Of a DNA stretch of 64,000 nt, positions 54,073-62,217 are shown in pieces. The notes under the pieces were generated by a model, which made no database searches, was not told the origin of the DNA, and was given only the letters and a program-made list of their open reading frames with translations. The position numbers were made by a program, and so were the translations under genes. The DNA comes from Candidatus Protochlamydia phocaeensis (GTDB taxonomy: Bacteria > Chlamydiota > Chlamydiia > Chlamydiales > Parachlamydiaceae). Positions within the stretch are counted from its first letter, which is position 1. Each line of letters starts with the position of its first letter. The stretch is taken from assembly GCF_001545115.1 (NCBI RefSeq), contig NZ_FCNU01000007.1, positions 1 through 64,000 on the forward strand, given 5' to 3'.

Positions 54073-55764
54073 TTATACATCGTCAGAAAAAATTTTATTG
54101 CCATCGAAGCGATAACAACGTGTCGTAGAATTAATCGAGCATGGAAGGTGCTCTGCTCGCGTGCTCTTTCCCTCAGAGTCTGGCAATAGCCAACCTCTTT
54201 CAATAAGGGTCGCGGTCGCTACTTGAACGTCAAAGCCAGAGCAAATATCCTGTTTAAAGCTCTCGGGTAAAGCAAAATAATGCCAATTTCCCTCCACCAT
54301 TCTTTTATAGCCTGCTCGATTGATCGTTCTTTGTTCATCAGGGCTTCCAATTAAGGTAAAGCGAGAATCCCCATGCTGCTCAAAATAATGCCTTACTTGC
54401 CGCAGAATCTCTTGCCCTTCTTGAGCTGAAATACCCCCTCTATTTTTGAGCCAAGCTTCAAAGCATGTTTTAGTTGCCCAATTAGCATCTTCTTCCGGCC
54501 ATCCGGTTATACCAAGCTCTGTCGCTAATGTGCCAGCGGCGGCCACAAGAGCAAAGCGATTGAGCACGCGGAGCACTTGGCCATCAGCGTTTGGTGGCGT
54601 ATTCTCTTTCTTAAATTCTTCGCAGAGAATTTTAATGCGTTGAATATGCGTAGGCGTATCCTTAATAATTTCTCGAATAAAGGCCTTGCCAGCAGTTCCA
54701 TGATATTTTTCGGCATTGGCACATAGCATGCGGGAAAACTCATCGCCAGAGGGAAAGAAGTGTAAATGATCAAAGACGCCATAGGCACCTGTAAAGGCAG
54801 GAATATCCACAATCCTGACTTCATGTCCGCCTCTTACCTTCTGGCCAGCTTGCCTAATTAGATCGGGAAGCCCGAGTTCTCCATTGGATAAGAAGAGAAG
54901 CCTCCAGGCTTGTTTGGTTCGAGCTTGCCCCAATTTATCGCAGCGCTGCTTCCCACCACCATTGACGAGAAGATAAGCCGCCTCTCCTGCAAGTTTAGGC
55001 TCCAGCTTGCCAATTTCATCTAGGCAAAGCAAACAATCATTGTGAAGAGTTGCAATGGATTCAAGACCATTAGAAGTAGCCCTCCAAGAGTGCAGCATTG
55101 CCTCCCCTCCATAAACGGATAAGGCTACTTTAATAGCTGTCGTTTTTCCGCCACTGCTTGGTCCTCGAAGATGGAAGCCTCCATTTTCTTCGCCAAGCAA
55201 GTGAATAAGAGGAGCTGCAAATGCCACGCAGACGCAAAAACCAAGCCGAGAATTATCAACACAATATTTTCCCACTTCTTTTTGCCATTCACTTAACGTT
55301 CCTTTATTTTCGTGATGCGCGATAATTGGCAGGCGAGCTTGAAAGACAACCTCTTCGTCCTTCACCTCTCCTATTGTCTCGTCCGGTAGGATGTAAAGAT
55401 TTCCATACCAACCCAATTTGTTCACACAACGCATTCTTTTGTCTGGATTTGAGCTTTGGATATACCTGCTTAAAAGCTCTCTTCCTTGCCTGCCCTCTTT
55501 GATCTGCAAGCCGCTAGATAAAAGAAATTGCCTATATAAGGTGCCATCACCTGCTAAATATTCCATTGGCATAGGCCAGAGGTGTTCAACTCCATCATAA
55601 TCGAAAAACCTTAGTAATTTACCGTGATTTTGATTATCATGATCTCGAGTAATGGCAATTATTTCGAGTGGAGAACAGACCCATACTGGATCTGATTGCC
55701 CACTTTGGGCGTTTGGAGGAGGCATAAACCAAACGCCTTTTTCATCGAGAAAGAAATTATCCAT
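54073..55764 (-). CDS. DUF927-family helicase-like ATPase, copy 2
   Basis: 563 aa from the ATG at 55762-55764, which overlaps the xis-like gene end by 8 bases. Domain order as in copy 1: GVWFMPPPNAQSGQSDPVWV, GWYGNLYILPDE, LLGEENGGFHLRGPSSGGKT (Walker A), CLLCLDEIGKLEPKLAGEAA (Walker B), RGGHEVRIVDIPAFTGAYGV and QHGDSRFTLIGSPDEQRTIN. The two copies are clear paralogues at protein level but differ strongly at DNA level. Confidence 0.88.
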   Translation of the reverse strand: MDNFFLDEKGVWFMPPPNAQSGQSDPVWVCSPLEIIAITRDHDNQNHGKLLRFFDYDGVEHLWPMPMEYLAGDGTLYRQFLLSSGLQIKEGRQGRELLSRYIQSSNPDKRMRCVNKLGWYGNLYILPDETIGEVKDEEVVFQARLPIIAHHENKGTLSEWQKEVGKYCVDNSRLGFCVCVAFAAPLIHLLGEENGGFHLRGPSSGGKTTAIKVALSVYGGEAMLHSWRATSNGLESIATLHNDCLLCLDEIGKLEPKLAGEAAYLLVNGGGKQRCDKLGQARTKQAWRLLFLSNGELGLPDLIRQAGQKVRGGHEVRIVDIPAFTGAYGVFDHLHFFPSGDEFSRMLCANAEKYHGTAGKAFIREIIKDTPTHIQRIKILCEEFKKENTPPNADGQVLRVLNRFALVAAAGTLATELGITGWPEEDANWATKTCFEAWLKNRGGISAQEGQEILRQVRHYFEQHGDSRFTLIGSPDEQRTINRAGYKRMVEGNWHYFALPESFKQDICSGFDVQVATATLIERGWLLPDSEGKSTRAEHLPCSINSTTRCYRFDGNKIFSDDV

Positions 55765-55963
55765 TTTTCGCCTCCTTTTGCGCTTCGATCCAAGCTTCAA
55801 AAAGATCAACTCTTAAGAGGATGCGCTTTCCAATTTTGCGCACGACCTTATCGAGTCCGTTTTTGTGGCGATGGATGAGATAATGGCGAATCTGCCCTAT
55901 GGTAAACGGGTATTTGCCACATGAGACAATTTGTTGAGGAGACACATATTCAAAATTGGGCAT
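55757..55963 (-). CDS. Excisionase/AlpA-like helix-turn-helix protein, copy 2
   Basis: 68 aa. MPNFEYVSPQQIVSCGKYPF and TIGQIRHYLIHRHKNGLDKV followed by VRKIGKRILLRVDLFEAWIE; same fold and length as the copy at 40664. Overlaps the DUF927 start by 8 bases, so the two are translated together. It probably regulates excision or replication of the element. Confidence 0.85.
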   Translation of the reverse strand: MPNFEYVSPQQIVSCGKYPFTIGQIRHYLIHRHKNGLDKVVRKIGKRILLRVDLFEAWIEAQKEAKNG

Positions 55964-56016
55964 AAAAACTCCTAGTTTGGTGTTTATTTATGCCTAATCT
56001 TCGCTGATAGGGTGGA

Positions 56017-57141
56017 TTATCCCGATTGCATGGTGGGTGACAGTTTTTTATTTATAAACGCTCGATGACCAATAGCCTCGTGTGGTGCGCTCATGAAGGT
56101 AAGAAAGGTAATGTTGCCAAGATTGCAGGCTTGCTTTGAGGCTTTGACTCCTTTTTCCTGAAAGGTGCGCAGTAGCGAACGCCATGGCAGTGAAAAAATG
56201 CGATCAGTAGTTGGATCTCGTGGCAAAGCCAGTAAGAAATGGTAAAGCGTTTTTGAAATTGGAATATCAATAACACCGAAAAAGCTCTCTATTCCAATGC
56301 TATATTCTCCCACTGGGTTTGCCTCTTGGATTTTAAGCTGAGTAATAGGCGTAGCGAACACAGCCTCTTCTCGCGTCATCAGACGACAAGCGCCAACTAC
56401 ATGGCAGAGCCAAGCAAAGCCCAAGGCCTCAGCTGCGGAGCGTTGAGAGTTTGGACGCCCTTCAAGAAAAGTTTTTGCTAAATTCTTGATAATATCTGAG
56501 GCAGTCAAGATGTCAATTGGATATACGGCGTCGTCGACTCGACGCAAAATATAGCGACGCTCGACCTTTTCAACTTTTTCTCCGACACGTTCAAAGGAAT
56601 AGCCCGGCCTAAATTCCATTTTATAAGGAAAAAGGCTCTCAATGGCTCCTTGCTGATCAAAGTCTGTATCTTGCCTTAAAAACTCAAGAAAGGAGCGCAA
56701 AGATTTAATCCAAACAGAGCGATGTTCATTCTGCTCCGATGCCATTAAGGCCAATTCCTGCAAATAATCGCCAAGGGCTTGGCTTTCGCCTGGCGGTGGA
56801 ATTATATAGCCTCGATAAAGAATATCTTTTTCTTCATCTTGCCATTGCAAATAAGCTGGGAAAGCGGATTGCTGAAAATAGTCGGGTAGAGCTAGCTTTG
56901 GTCTATGCATAAAGGCGCGAAAGTCCCAAGCTTCCGCATACAGCCAAATATAGGCATCTTCTTTTTCCCAATAATCATCAGACATACATTCATTTTGATC
57001 AAATTCAGGCATTTGATCCTTAATTGAAAAAGATGTTGCATGCATGGGAGCAGAGATAGCTGCGCGGATCTTTTTTAACTCTTCAATTTCAGCTAAGAAA
57101 TCTTTTATTACTTGTTTGGCCGGCTCTAGATTTGCCTTCAT
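56017..57141 (-). CDS. Unknown element protein (374 aa)
   Basis: No family recognised. Begins with a helical stretch (AKQVIKDFLAEIEELKKIRA), has a proline-rich IIPPPGESQALGDYLQE and an acidic, aromatic middle; the second half (AEALGFAWLCHVVGACRLMT, GVIDIPISKTLYHFLLALPR) is conserved in the broken copy at 40966-41957. It overlaps the DUF1016 gene stop by ATGA, which argues for joint function with that nuclease. Its conservation in two elements makes it part of the backbone, not cargo. Confidence 0.75.
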   Translation of the reverse strand: MKANLEPAKQVIKDFLAEIEELKKIRAAISAPMHATSFSIKDQMPEFDQNECMSDDYWEKEDAYIWLYAEAWDFRAFMHRPKLALPDYFQQSAFPAYLQWQDEEKDILYRGYIIPPPGESQALGDYLQELALMASEQNEHRSVWIKSLRSFLEFLRQDTDFDQQGAIESLFPYKMEFRPGYSFERVGEKVEKVERRYILRRVDDAVYPIDILTASDIIKNLAKTFLEGRPNSQRSAAEALGFAWLCHVVGACRLMTREEAVFATPITQLKIQEANPVGEYSIGIESFFGVIDIPISKTLYHFLLALPRDPTTDRIFSLPWRSLLRTFQEKGVKASKQACNLGNITFLTFMSAPHEAIGHRAFINKKLSPTMQSG

Positions 57142-58209
57142 AAGGTCTCGCTTTGATGCTCTAGTCGCTGCCTTGCCAGTTCGATCGCTTTATGCAATTT
57201 CTCTTGTAAAAGCTCCTTTGGTGGAAGAATGGTTAAGTATTCCGCAACATGGATACCCGATCGGTCTAATTCTAATAATTCAATTCTTTCCTTCTTTTTG
57301 CCTGCGCAAAGAATAAGCCCTAAAGGCGGCTCTTCTCCTGGGCGGCGCTCATGTTTATCAAGCCAGCGCAAATACAGCTCCACTTGACCCTTGTATTCAG
57401 GTTTGAAGTCTCCGAGCTTTAATTCGATTGCGACGAGTCGTTTTAGGTCTCGATGAAAAAAGAGAAGGTCTAAATGAAAGTCTTCGTCGTCGATCGTCAT
57501 CCGCTTTTGCCTGGCAAGAAAACAAAATCCTTTACCTAATTCTAATAAGAACTGCTCAAGCTCTCGCATGATGGCATCTTCAAGGTCCTTTTCAAGGTAG
57601 CGGTCATTGAGGTTCAAAAACTCTAAGACATAAGGATCGCGAAAGACAAGGTCAGGCGTCAGTCGGTCGTCTTTGCGTAAGGCATCTAATTCGGCTTGAG
57701 CCACTAATTCTGGTTTCCTTGATAGAGCGGTCCGCTCATAAAGCATGGAGTCAATTTTATTTCGCAAAGTTCGAACATTCCAACCTTCAATGCGACACAT
57801 TTCAGCATAAAAATCGCGTTTAATCTCTTCCTTGATTGGAAGCAGAACAACAAAATGACTCCAACTCAATTGTCGTATCAACGATACGATAATCTGCTCA
57901 TCAGGAAAAACCTCGGCAAACTGAATCATTCGGCGCAAATTCTTATCATTGAAAACCTTACCGTAATCTAACACCAATTGTCGCGACAGCGTCACGACAA
58001 TTTCTTTTCCATATTCAGCACGCCCTTCTTTCAAAATTTCTGTATGAATGCGGTTGCCTATATGCCAATAAAGCAAGGTCAAGCCAGCATTAACTGTGGT
58101 AGCAATAGACTGGCGAGCTTTTTTCAATCATTTCTCGCAAATCTTCAATTAGGCCTTTATTCGATGGCTCTTTAATTTTTCGTCGTGGATCTCTTCGTTT
58201 TAAATTCAT
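57138..58209 (-). pseudogene. DUF1016/YhcG-family nuclease, copy 3, frameshift in an A6 run near the start
   Basis: The long frame (58127-57138, 329 aa) opens at a TTG and contains ATTVNAGLTLLYWHIGNRIH, the FADEV-like SWSHFVVLLP core and nuclease FLARQKRMTIDDEDFHLDLL with LVAIELKLGDFKPEYKGQ. Upstream, an ATG at 58207-58209 reads MNLKRRDPRRKIKEPSNKGL and IEDLREMIEK, the missing N-terminus, but in a different frame. The two frames join if the A6 run at 58119-58124 had five A. So one extra A breaks the gene, unless slippage or internal start rescues it. Confidence 0.8.
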
Positions 58210-58223
58210 AAAAAATTTTTCTC

Positions 58224-59291
58224 TTATTTCTGATTCTTATTAAATTGCTTAGCAACTGTTTCGCTCAAATGGCGTGTCGTCTCCACATCTAAATGGGTGT
58301 AGCGCTCAAGCATTTGCAAGGTTTTATGGCCCAAGGCTGTTTTAAGTTGAAGGTTGCTAGCCCCAGAGCGTGCTGCAAGAGTAGCAAAGTGATGGCGAAT
58401 GCTATGGAAAACAAATCCTTCAATGCCCGCTCGTTTAAGCGCTTCATTCCAAGCTTTGTTAATGTCGATTTTCCCAAAGGCTGTCTTGCTAGCAAAAATA
58501 AGTGACTTGGCAGGGTTTCGGTTTTGAAATAACTGCTGTAGCTCCTCAATGACAGCCTCTACAAGAGGGACGCTGCGTGGCGTGCCATTCTTCGTTTCTT
58601 TGAGATGAGCGAGCTTGTTGTCAAAATCAATTTGATTCCATGTTAGGCTTAGAATTTCGCCTTGTCTCATGCCAGTTGTAAATGCCAAAAGAACAATGCA
58701 ATATAAATAGCCATTGCGACTTTGACGACAAGCCGTCATTAAGCGCTGCACTTCTTCTTGAGTTAAGACGCGATCTCTTCCCGGGTTTTCCTTAAGCTTA
58801 ATGAGATTAAAACAAGGGTTATCATCCATCCAACGAAGCTGTCTACAAGCATAGCTCAAGACTGACGACAAGGTCGCCATGTAGCGATTGACGGTCGCAG
58901 AGGAGCGCTTTTCTCCTCTATTAGTCGGCGTCTCTATTAATAATAATCTTTCTTTGCCAAGTCGCTCGGGCGTCAGATGGACAAGAGCGTACTCGCCTAA
59001 GCGCTCGCGCCAATAGTTTAAATGGCGAAGGGAATCTTTGGCTGAGCGGTGATGCTCAAGAGCGCCGTTGTTGATGAAGTGATCGACAAGTTCGGAAAAA
59101 GTATGCTGATTCTTGTGCTTGCCGAAATTGAATTGTCCTTGCTTAATCTGTCTTTCCACATCGATTGCCCAGTCGTCAGCTTCTTGCTTACGGGCAAAAT
59201 GATTGCAAACAGTCGGATAGCCTTTAACACGAATGACAGCGCGCCAGTGCGTCGTCCCGTCTTTATTTTTGCGTTTAAATATAGATGCCAT
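58224..59291 (-). CDS. Tyrosine integrase, intact, next to att copy 5
   Basis: 355 aa. N-terminal arm-binding domain (MASIFKRKNKDGTTHWRAVI), SAM-like core-binding domain (YMATLSSVLSYACRQLRWMD) and catalytic domain with TTGMRQGEILSLTW (Arg), FVFHSIRHHFATLAARSGAS (HxxR), LGHKTLQMLERYTHLD (His; Tyr nucleophile). The gene lies 157 bases from a tRNA-derived att core, the standard position for an integrase using tRNA 3' ends. Closely similar to the TGA-interrupted copy at 44539. Confidence 0.95.
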   Translation of the reverse strand: MASIFKRKNKDGTTHWRAVIRVKGYPTVCNHFARKQEADDWAIDVERQIKQGQFNFGKHKNQHTFSELVDHFINNGALEHHRSAKDSLRHLNYWRERLGEYALVHLTPERLGKERLLLIETPTNRGEKRSSATVNRYMATLSSVLSYACRQLRWMDDNPCFNLIKLKENPGRDRVLTQEEVQRLMTACRQSRNGYLYCIVLLAFTTGMRQGEILSLTWNQIDFDNKLAHLKETKNGTPRSVPLVEAVIEELQQLFQNRNPAKSLIFASKTAFGKIDINKAWNEALKRAGIEGFVFHSIRHHFATLAARSGASNLQLKTALGHKTLQMLERYTHLDVETTRHLSETVAKQFNKNQK

Positions 59292-59358
59292 GTGCTCAAA
59301 CCTTTTAGTTGTTCAGGGTTCGAGCGGCTGGATGGTGTGCGTTAAGATTGTTTTTTAC

Positions 59359-59376
59359 TGCACCGTCATTGCACCG
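59359..59376. promoter_or_regulatory. Paired integrase arm-type sites TGCACCG
   Basis: TGCACCGTCATTGCACCG, two direct copies 11 bp apart, lying between integrase and att core copy 5. The same pair occurs at 16483, 39689 and 45921. Confidence 0.6.
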
Positions 59377-59448
59377 CGATGACAAATTTTAACTTGAATA
59401 CTGTTATTCATTCAAGCTAATTCGTGCTCATAAGTGCTTATAAAAGAG

Positions 59449-59490
59449 TGGGGCAAGTAGGATTTGAACCTACGACCAGCGGGTTATGAG
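59449..59490 (-). repeat. att core copy 5 (tRNA-Met(CAU) 3' half)
   Basis: On the minus strand CTCATAACCCGC is followed by GGTCGTAGGTTCAAATCC and TACTTGCCCCA: anticodon loop with CAU, a perfectly paired T stem (GTAGG/CCTAC) and acceptor 3' end. The 5' half of the tRNA is absent; sequence beyond 59490 has no D arm. This version has a different T stem from copies 1, 2 and 4. Confidence 0.85.
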
Positions 59491-59810
59491 TCCCTTCTCC
59501 TTCCACAAACCAGCATAAGCCAGAATTCATAGCAATAACCAAATCAGCGGTTTGTGACGCCGCTAATTGTGTTGATTTACGCTATTTTATTCCAGTCTTT
59601 TCCGGTCTAGTGCGTAAAATCTGCGTAATTAATTTACCCTTTATTATATAAGGCTATTTTTTATCCTTAATAACCATTTACTCTTTTAAATAAAATAATT
59701 CCTATTATCAAAGTCATAATCAACTAAATACCTATTTATCTAAAATACAATTAATGTATAAAATACTCCCGTTTACTGTAATTTTACACATGTAAACTAG
59801 GAGTTTCTGT
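59491..59810. other. AT-rich intergenic region
   Basis: No gene. Its last 50 bases contain a TATAAAATA stretch, the first AAATACTCCCGTTTA motif and a TTTACA/TGTAAA dyad (59783-59796) ahead of the small gene at 59811. Confidence 0.6.
59761..59775 (+). promoter_or_regulatory. AAATACTCCCGTTTA motif, copy 1
   Basis: First copy, 36 bases before the start of the 59811 gene, directly after a -10-like TATAAAA. Confidence 0.55.
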
Positions 59811-59987
59811 ATGAGCGGTTTCTTTAATTCTTGGTGGTTTCTTATTCTTATAGCGGTTGGTGTCTGGTTCTTTGGAGGATTTGAAAACGAAGAAGAAAAG
59901 GAAAATAAGATTTTAAAGCAAAGAATCCAGCAACTCGAATCAGATGTAGATTATCTTTTACATAAAGTAGAAAAGAAACGTTATTAA
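59811..59987 (+). CDS. Small membrane protein with coiled-coil tail
   Basis: 58 aa, AGGAG ribosome site. One membrane helix (WWFLILIAVGVWFFGGF, about residues 8-24) and then an acidic-basic coiled coil (ENKILKQRIQQLESDVDYLL). Topology is like that of small PspB-type proteins, but there is no clear homology. It is followed after 16 bases by the repeat-containing exported protein; likely cotranscribed. Confidence 0.65.
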   Translation: MSGFFNSWWFLILIAVGVWFFGGFENEEEKENKILKQRIQQLESDVDYLLHKVEKKRY

Positions 59988-60003
59988 ATAAGGACATCCA
60001 ATT

Positions 60004-60420
60004 ATGAACTCTAAAAAATTATTTATATTATTCTTATTAGCCATTGCCCCATCATTTTTATCTGCATCTACCTATTTAGGAAATTACAATACAAATAAAT
60101 ATGACTCGAATTCAATCCATAATCCTTATGGAACTCACGGAAGTAAATATAGCTCAGAAAGTATCAATAACAAATATGGCACATATGGAAGCCGCTATAG
60201 CAATTCTTCCGTAAGTAATCCTTATGCTACCGATGCTCCTAAGCTATATGATCAAAATGGCAATTATAGGGGTAAATTGAGCGCAAATAAATACGATCCT
60301 GATTCTGTATCAAACCCTTATGGAAGATACGGTAGCAAATACTCTTCAGATAGCATCAATAATCCTTACGGTGCTGGAAATCCCTATTCCTCTGATGTGA
60401 TCAGCATATATGGCGATTAA
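60004..60420 (+). CDS. Exported Asn/Tyr/Gly/Ser-rich repeat protein
   Basis: 138 aa. Signal peptide (LFILFLLAIAPSFLSA), then LGNYNTNKYDSNSIHNPYG and repeats of the type NPYGxxGSKYSSxSIxNxYG at about residues 33-68 and 102-128, separated by a LYDQNGNYRGKLSANKYDPD unit. Similar NPYG/YGSxYSxDSINNPYG proteins occur in many Gram-negative accessory regions with no assigned function; an extracellular or periplasmic repeat fold is likely. AAGGA ribosome site. Confidence 0.75.
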   Translation: MNSKKLFILFLLAIAPSFLSASTYLGNYNTNKYDSNSIHNPYGTHGSKYSSESINNKYGTYGSRYSNSSVSNPYATDAPKLYDQNGNYRGKLSANKYDPDSVSNPYGRYGSKYSSDSINNPYGAGNPYSSDVISIYGD

Positions 60421-60429
60421 AGGGTTAAG

Positions 60430-60975
60430 ATGCAAAAGCTCATTGAGAAATTTAAGAAAATTTTGAATGCATTTTTTTGGTTACTGGGGGGTATTCTTGC
60501 CCTCAGGTTGATATGCTATGATTTAGATACTCCTGGTGGTGGTTATCTTCAATTCATATTTATCTCAATTTTCTCACTTCTATTATCTAGTTATAAAGAT
60601 GCTGCTGAAATCCTACAGACCCCCTTAGCGTCTCTGACAATAGCTAAAATTTTAGCCTTAGTCTGGTATGCCTTGCTGTCTTGGTTCTTATTTAGCATTG
60701 CTAGCGGTATATGGTTTTTTATAAGCGAAAAGCTAGAAGAGCAGCAAAACAAGCGTGTCGAAAAAGAAAGAGAGATACAAAGAGAAGAAGCTAAGTACGC
60801 TGCTCAAGCTTGTGACGAATGCGCTACTTATGTTTCCGCCATGGAAAATTCTCAAAGCTTAGAGCATCTTAATTCTTTGTTTTACGAAGCAATAGGTAAA
60901 TGGCCGAGATGGGAGAAGCAACTCTCTAGAGTCTATAAACGCAAGAAAGACAATCTAGAAAACACTCCCGTTTAA
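60430..60975 (+). CDS. Membrane protein of unknown function
   Basis: 181 aa; starts 9 bases after the previous stop. Hydrophobic segments at about 15-30, 40-55 and 72-100 (FFWLLGGILALRLICY, YLQFIFISIFSLLLSS, ILALVWYALLSWFLFSIASG) are followed by a charged helical cytosolic tail (EEQQNKRVEKEREIQREEAK). Its last codons (ACT CCC GTT TAA) are part of a copy of the ACTCCCGTTTA motif. Not recognised. Confidence 0.65.
   Translation: MQKLIEKFKKILNAFFWLLGGILALRLICYDLDTPGGGYLQFIFISIFSLLLSSYKDAAEILQTPLASLTIAKILALVWYALLSWFLFSIASGIWFFISEKLEEQQNKRVEKEREIQREEAKYAAQACDECATYVSAMENSQSLEHLNSLFYEAIGKWPRWEKQLSRVYKRKKDNLENTPV
60961..60974 (+). promoter_or_regulatory. ACTCCCGTTTA motif, copy 2 (in the end of the previous gene)
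   Basis: AACACTCCCGTTTA overlapping the stop codon of the 60430 gene; 49 bases before copy 3. Confidence 0.45.
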
Positions 60976-61022
60976 ATAAATAAATGTAATTATGATAATT
61001 CAATAAACAAATCTAATTAATG

Positions 61023-61037
61023 AAATACTCCCGTTTA
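61023..61037 (+). promoter_or_regulatory. AAATACTCCCGTTTA motif, copy 3
   Basis: Exact copy, 22 bases before the start of the 61060 gene. Confidence 0.55.
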
Positions 61038-61059
61038 CGAAAAAGGTTAAAAAGCTGAT

Positions 61060-61836
61060 ATGGGATTCATATTTGCAATCGTCCTATTTGTTTTTATAGT
61101 AGGTTTAATTGTTTCTAATGCCTCCATTCGCCACATATTTCTATCCGGACTGAAGTTTCTTTTTATTTCTATTCTAGTCATCTCCTTCATCATATTAATA
61201 ATTTATAAAGTAGAAAATTCTCGAACTAAAAAATCAACATATACATCTACTACATCTACGTCTTCAAACTATGATTACTACAAGGCTCAAAAAGCGAAAA
61301 AGCTAGAAGCTGAAAAAGTAAAAAATGAGCTTTTTGCTCTTATTAAGACAATGTTTCATGATGACATATGCTATCAAGCTTGGAATAACCCTACTCCATT
61401 AATTGGCGAAATTTATAGGAAGTATCAAGAAGATTTAGAGTGGCAAGACATCTCTCCTATTGAGCTTCTAATTCTTATCGACAATAAATTTGCTGAAATT
61501 GGAGGAAATGAGGTTGTTATTTTTCATAAGGAAAGAGTTTGGGTTGGACTTAAAGAAGTTCCCTCCTGGAGTCCAATCGTACCAATCAAAAGAAATGACA
61601 GTGTTAGAAAAACCAATACCCTCTTATCACAATACTATTATGGGCCGCAAATTCAAAAAAGTGGATATAAGGTGAGCGGTTATTTGGCTGCTATACAGTT
61701 TCCGAGACATGGAACAGAAGAAGCCAGAAAGCGATTAGAATATAGAAGGCAACTTAATGAAGAAGAACAGAAGAAATATAATTCTTTAGCAAGCGCATAT
61801 AAAAGTTATAAAGCTGAAGGGTTTTATAAAGACTAA
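61060..61836 (+). CDS. Membrane-anchored protein of unknown function
   Basis: 258 aa. Two N-terminal membrane helices (FIFAIVLFVFIVGLIVSNAS; FLFISILVISFIILIIYKV), a Ser/Thr-rich linker (YTSTTSTSSNYDYY) and a soluble C-terminal domain with KLEAEKVKNELFALIKTMF and ELLILIDNKFAEIGGNEVVI. No family recognised. Weak ribosome site (AAGG far from the ATG). Preceded by an ACTCCCGTTTA motif. Confidence 0.6.
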   Translation: MGFIFAIVLFVFIVGLIVSNASIRHIFLSGLKFLFISILVISFIILIIYKVENSRTKKSTYTSTTSTSSNYDYYKAQKAKKLEAEKVKNELFALIKTMFHDDICYQAWNNPTPLIGEIYRKYQEDLEWQDISPIELLILIDNKFAEIGGNEVVIFHKERVWVGLKEVPSWSPIVPIKRNDSVRKTNTLLSQYYYGPQIQKSGYKVSGYLAAIQFPRHGTEEARKRLEYRRQLNEEEQKKYNSLASAYKSYKAEGFYKD

Positions 61837-61871
61837 AATCAATAAATTAAAAATTAAATCAGGTGATGATT

Positions 61872-62180
61872 ATGTTATTTAAAAACGGTTTTGCTAGTGC
61901 CTTAATTTTAATTCCATCATTGTTGATGGCCGCAAAAGGGGAAGTAATTTTAGAGAAAGGCGACTATTATGTAATTGATACTGGAAGAGGTTGTTCTGTT
62001 GTAGAATGGTATGGAGGAAACAATCCATCTGAAGGTGATACTATTGTAGGTGATATTGAGTCTTATGGGTTTAAAGATGTTTATAATCTTTCTAGCAGAG
62101 ATGAAAGTCGCTTTTATGTAGAGGATTATTTATTAAGCGAGGACGACGCTATTGAAAAAGTTTATGAATTAGGTGGTTAG
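61872..62180 (+). CDS. Small exported protein
   Basis: 102 aa from the ATG at 61872 (AGGTGA site; the frame could also open at GTG 61863). Signal peptide MLFKNGFASALILIPSLLMA, then a beta-rich body (EVILEKGDYYVIDTGRGCSV, VEWYGGNNPSEGDTIVGDIE) and an acidic C-terminal helix. Not recognised. No ACTCCCGTTTA motif in front; likely read through from the gene before. Confidence 0.6.
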   Translation: MLFKNGFASALILIPSLLMAAKGEVILEKGDYYVIDTGRGCSVVEWYGGNNPSEGDTIVGDIESYGFKDVYNLSSRDESRFYVEDYLLSEDDAIEKVYELGG

Positions 62181-62185
62181 GTTTA

Positions 62186-62200
62186 AAATACTCCCGTTTA
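62186..62200 (+). promoter_or_regulatory. AAATACTCCCGTTTA motif, copy 4
   Basis: Exact copy, 18 bases before the start of the 62218 gene, leaving room only for a ribosome site after it. Confidence 0.55.
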
Positions 62201-62217
62201 ATAAAAAGGATGTATAA

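Noticed and set aside
59449-59520. A complete tRNA-Met gene at att copy 5
   Set aside because: Only the anticodon loop to 3' end is present; beyond 59490 no D arm or 5' acceptor strand can be folded. The same holds for the other four copies.
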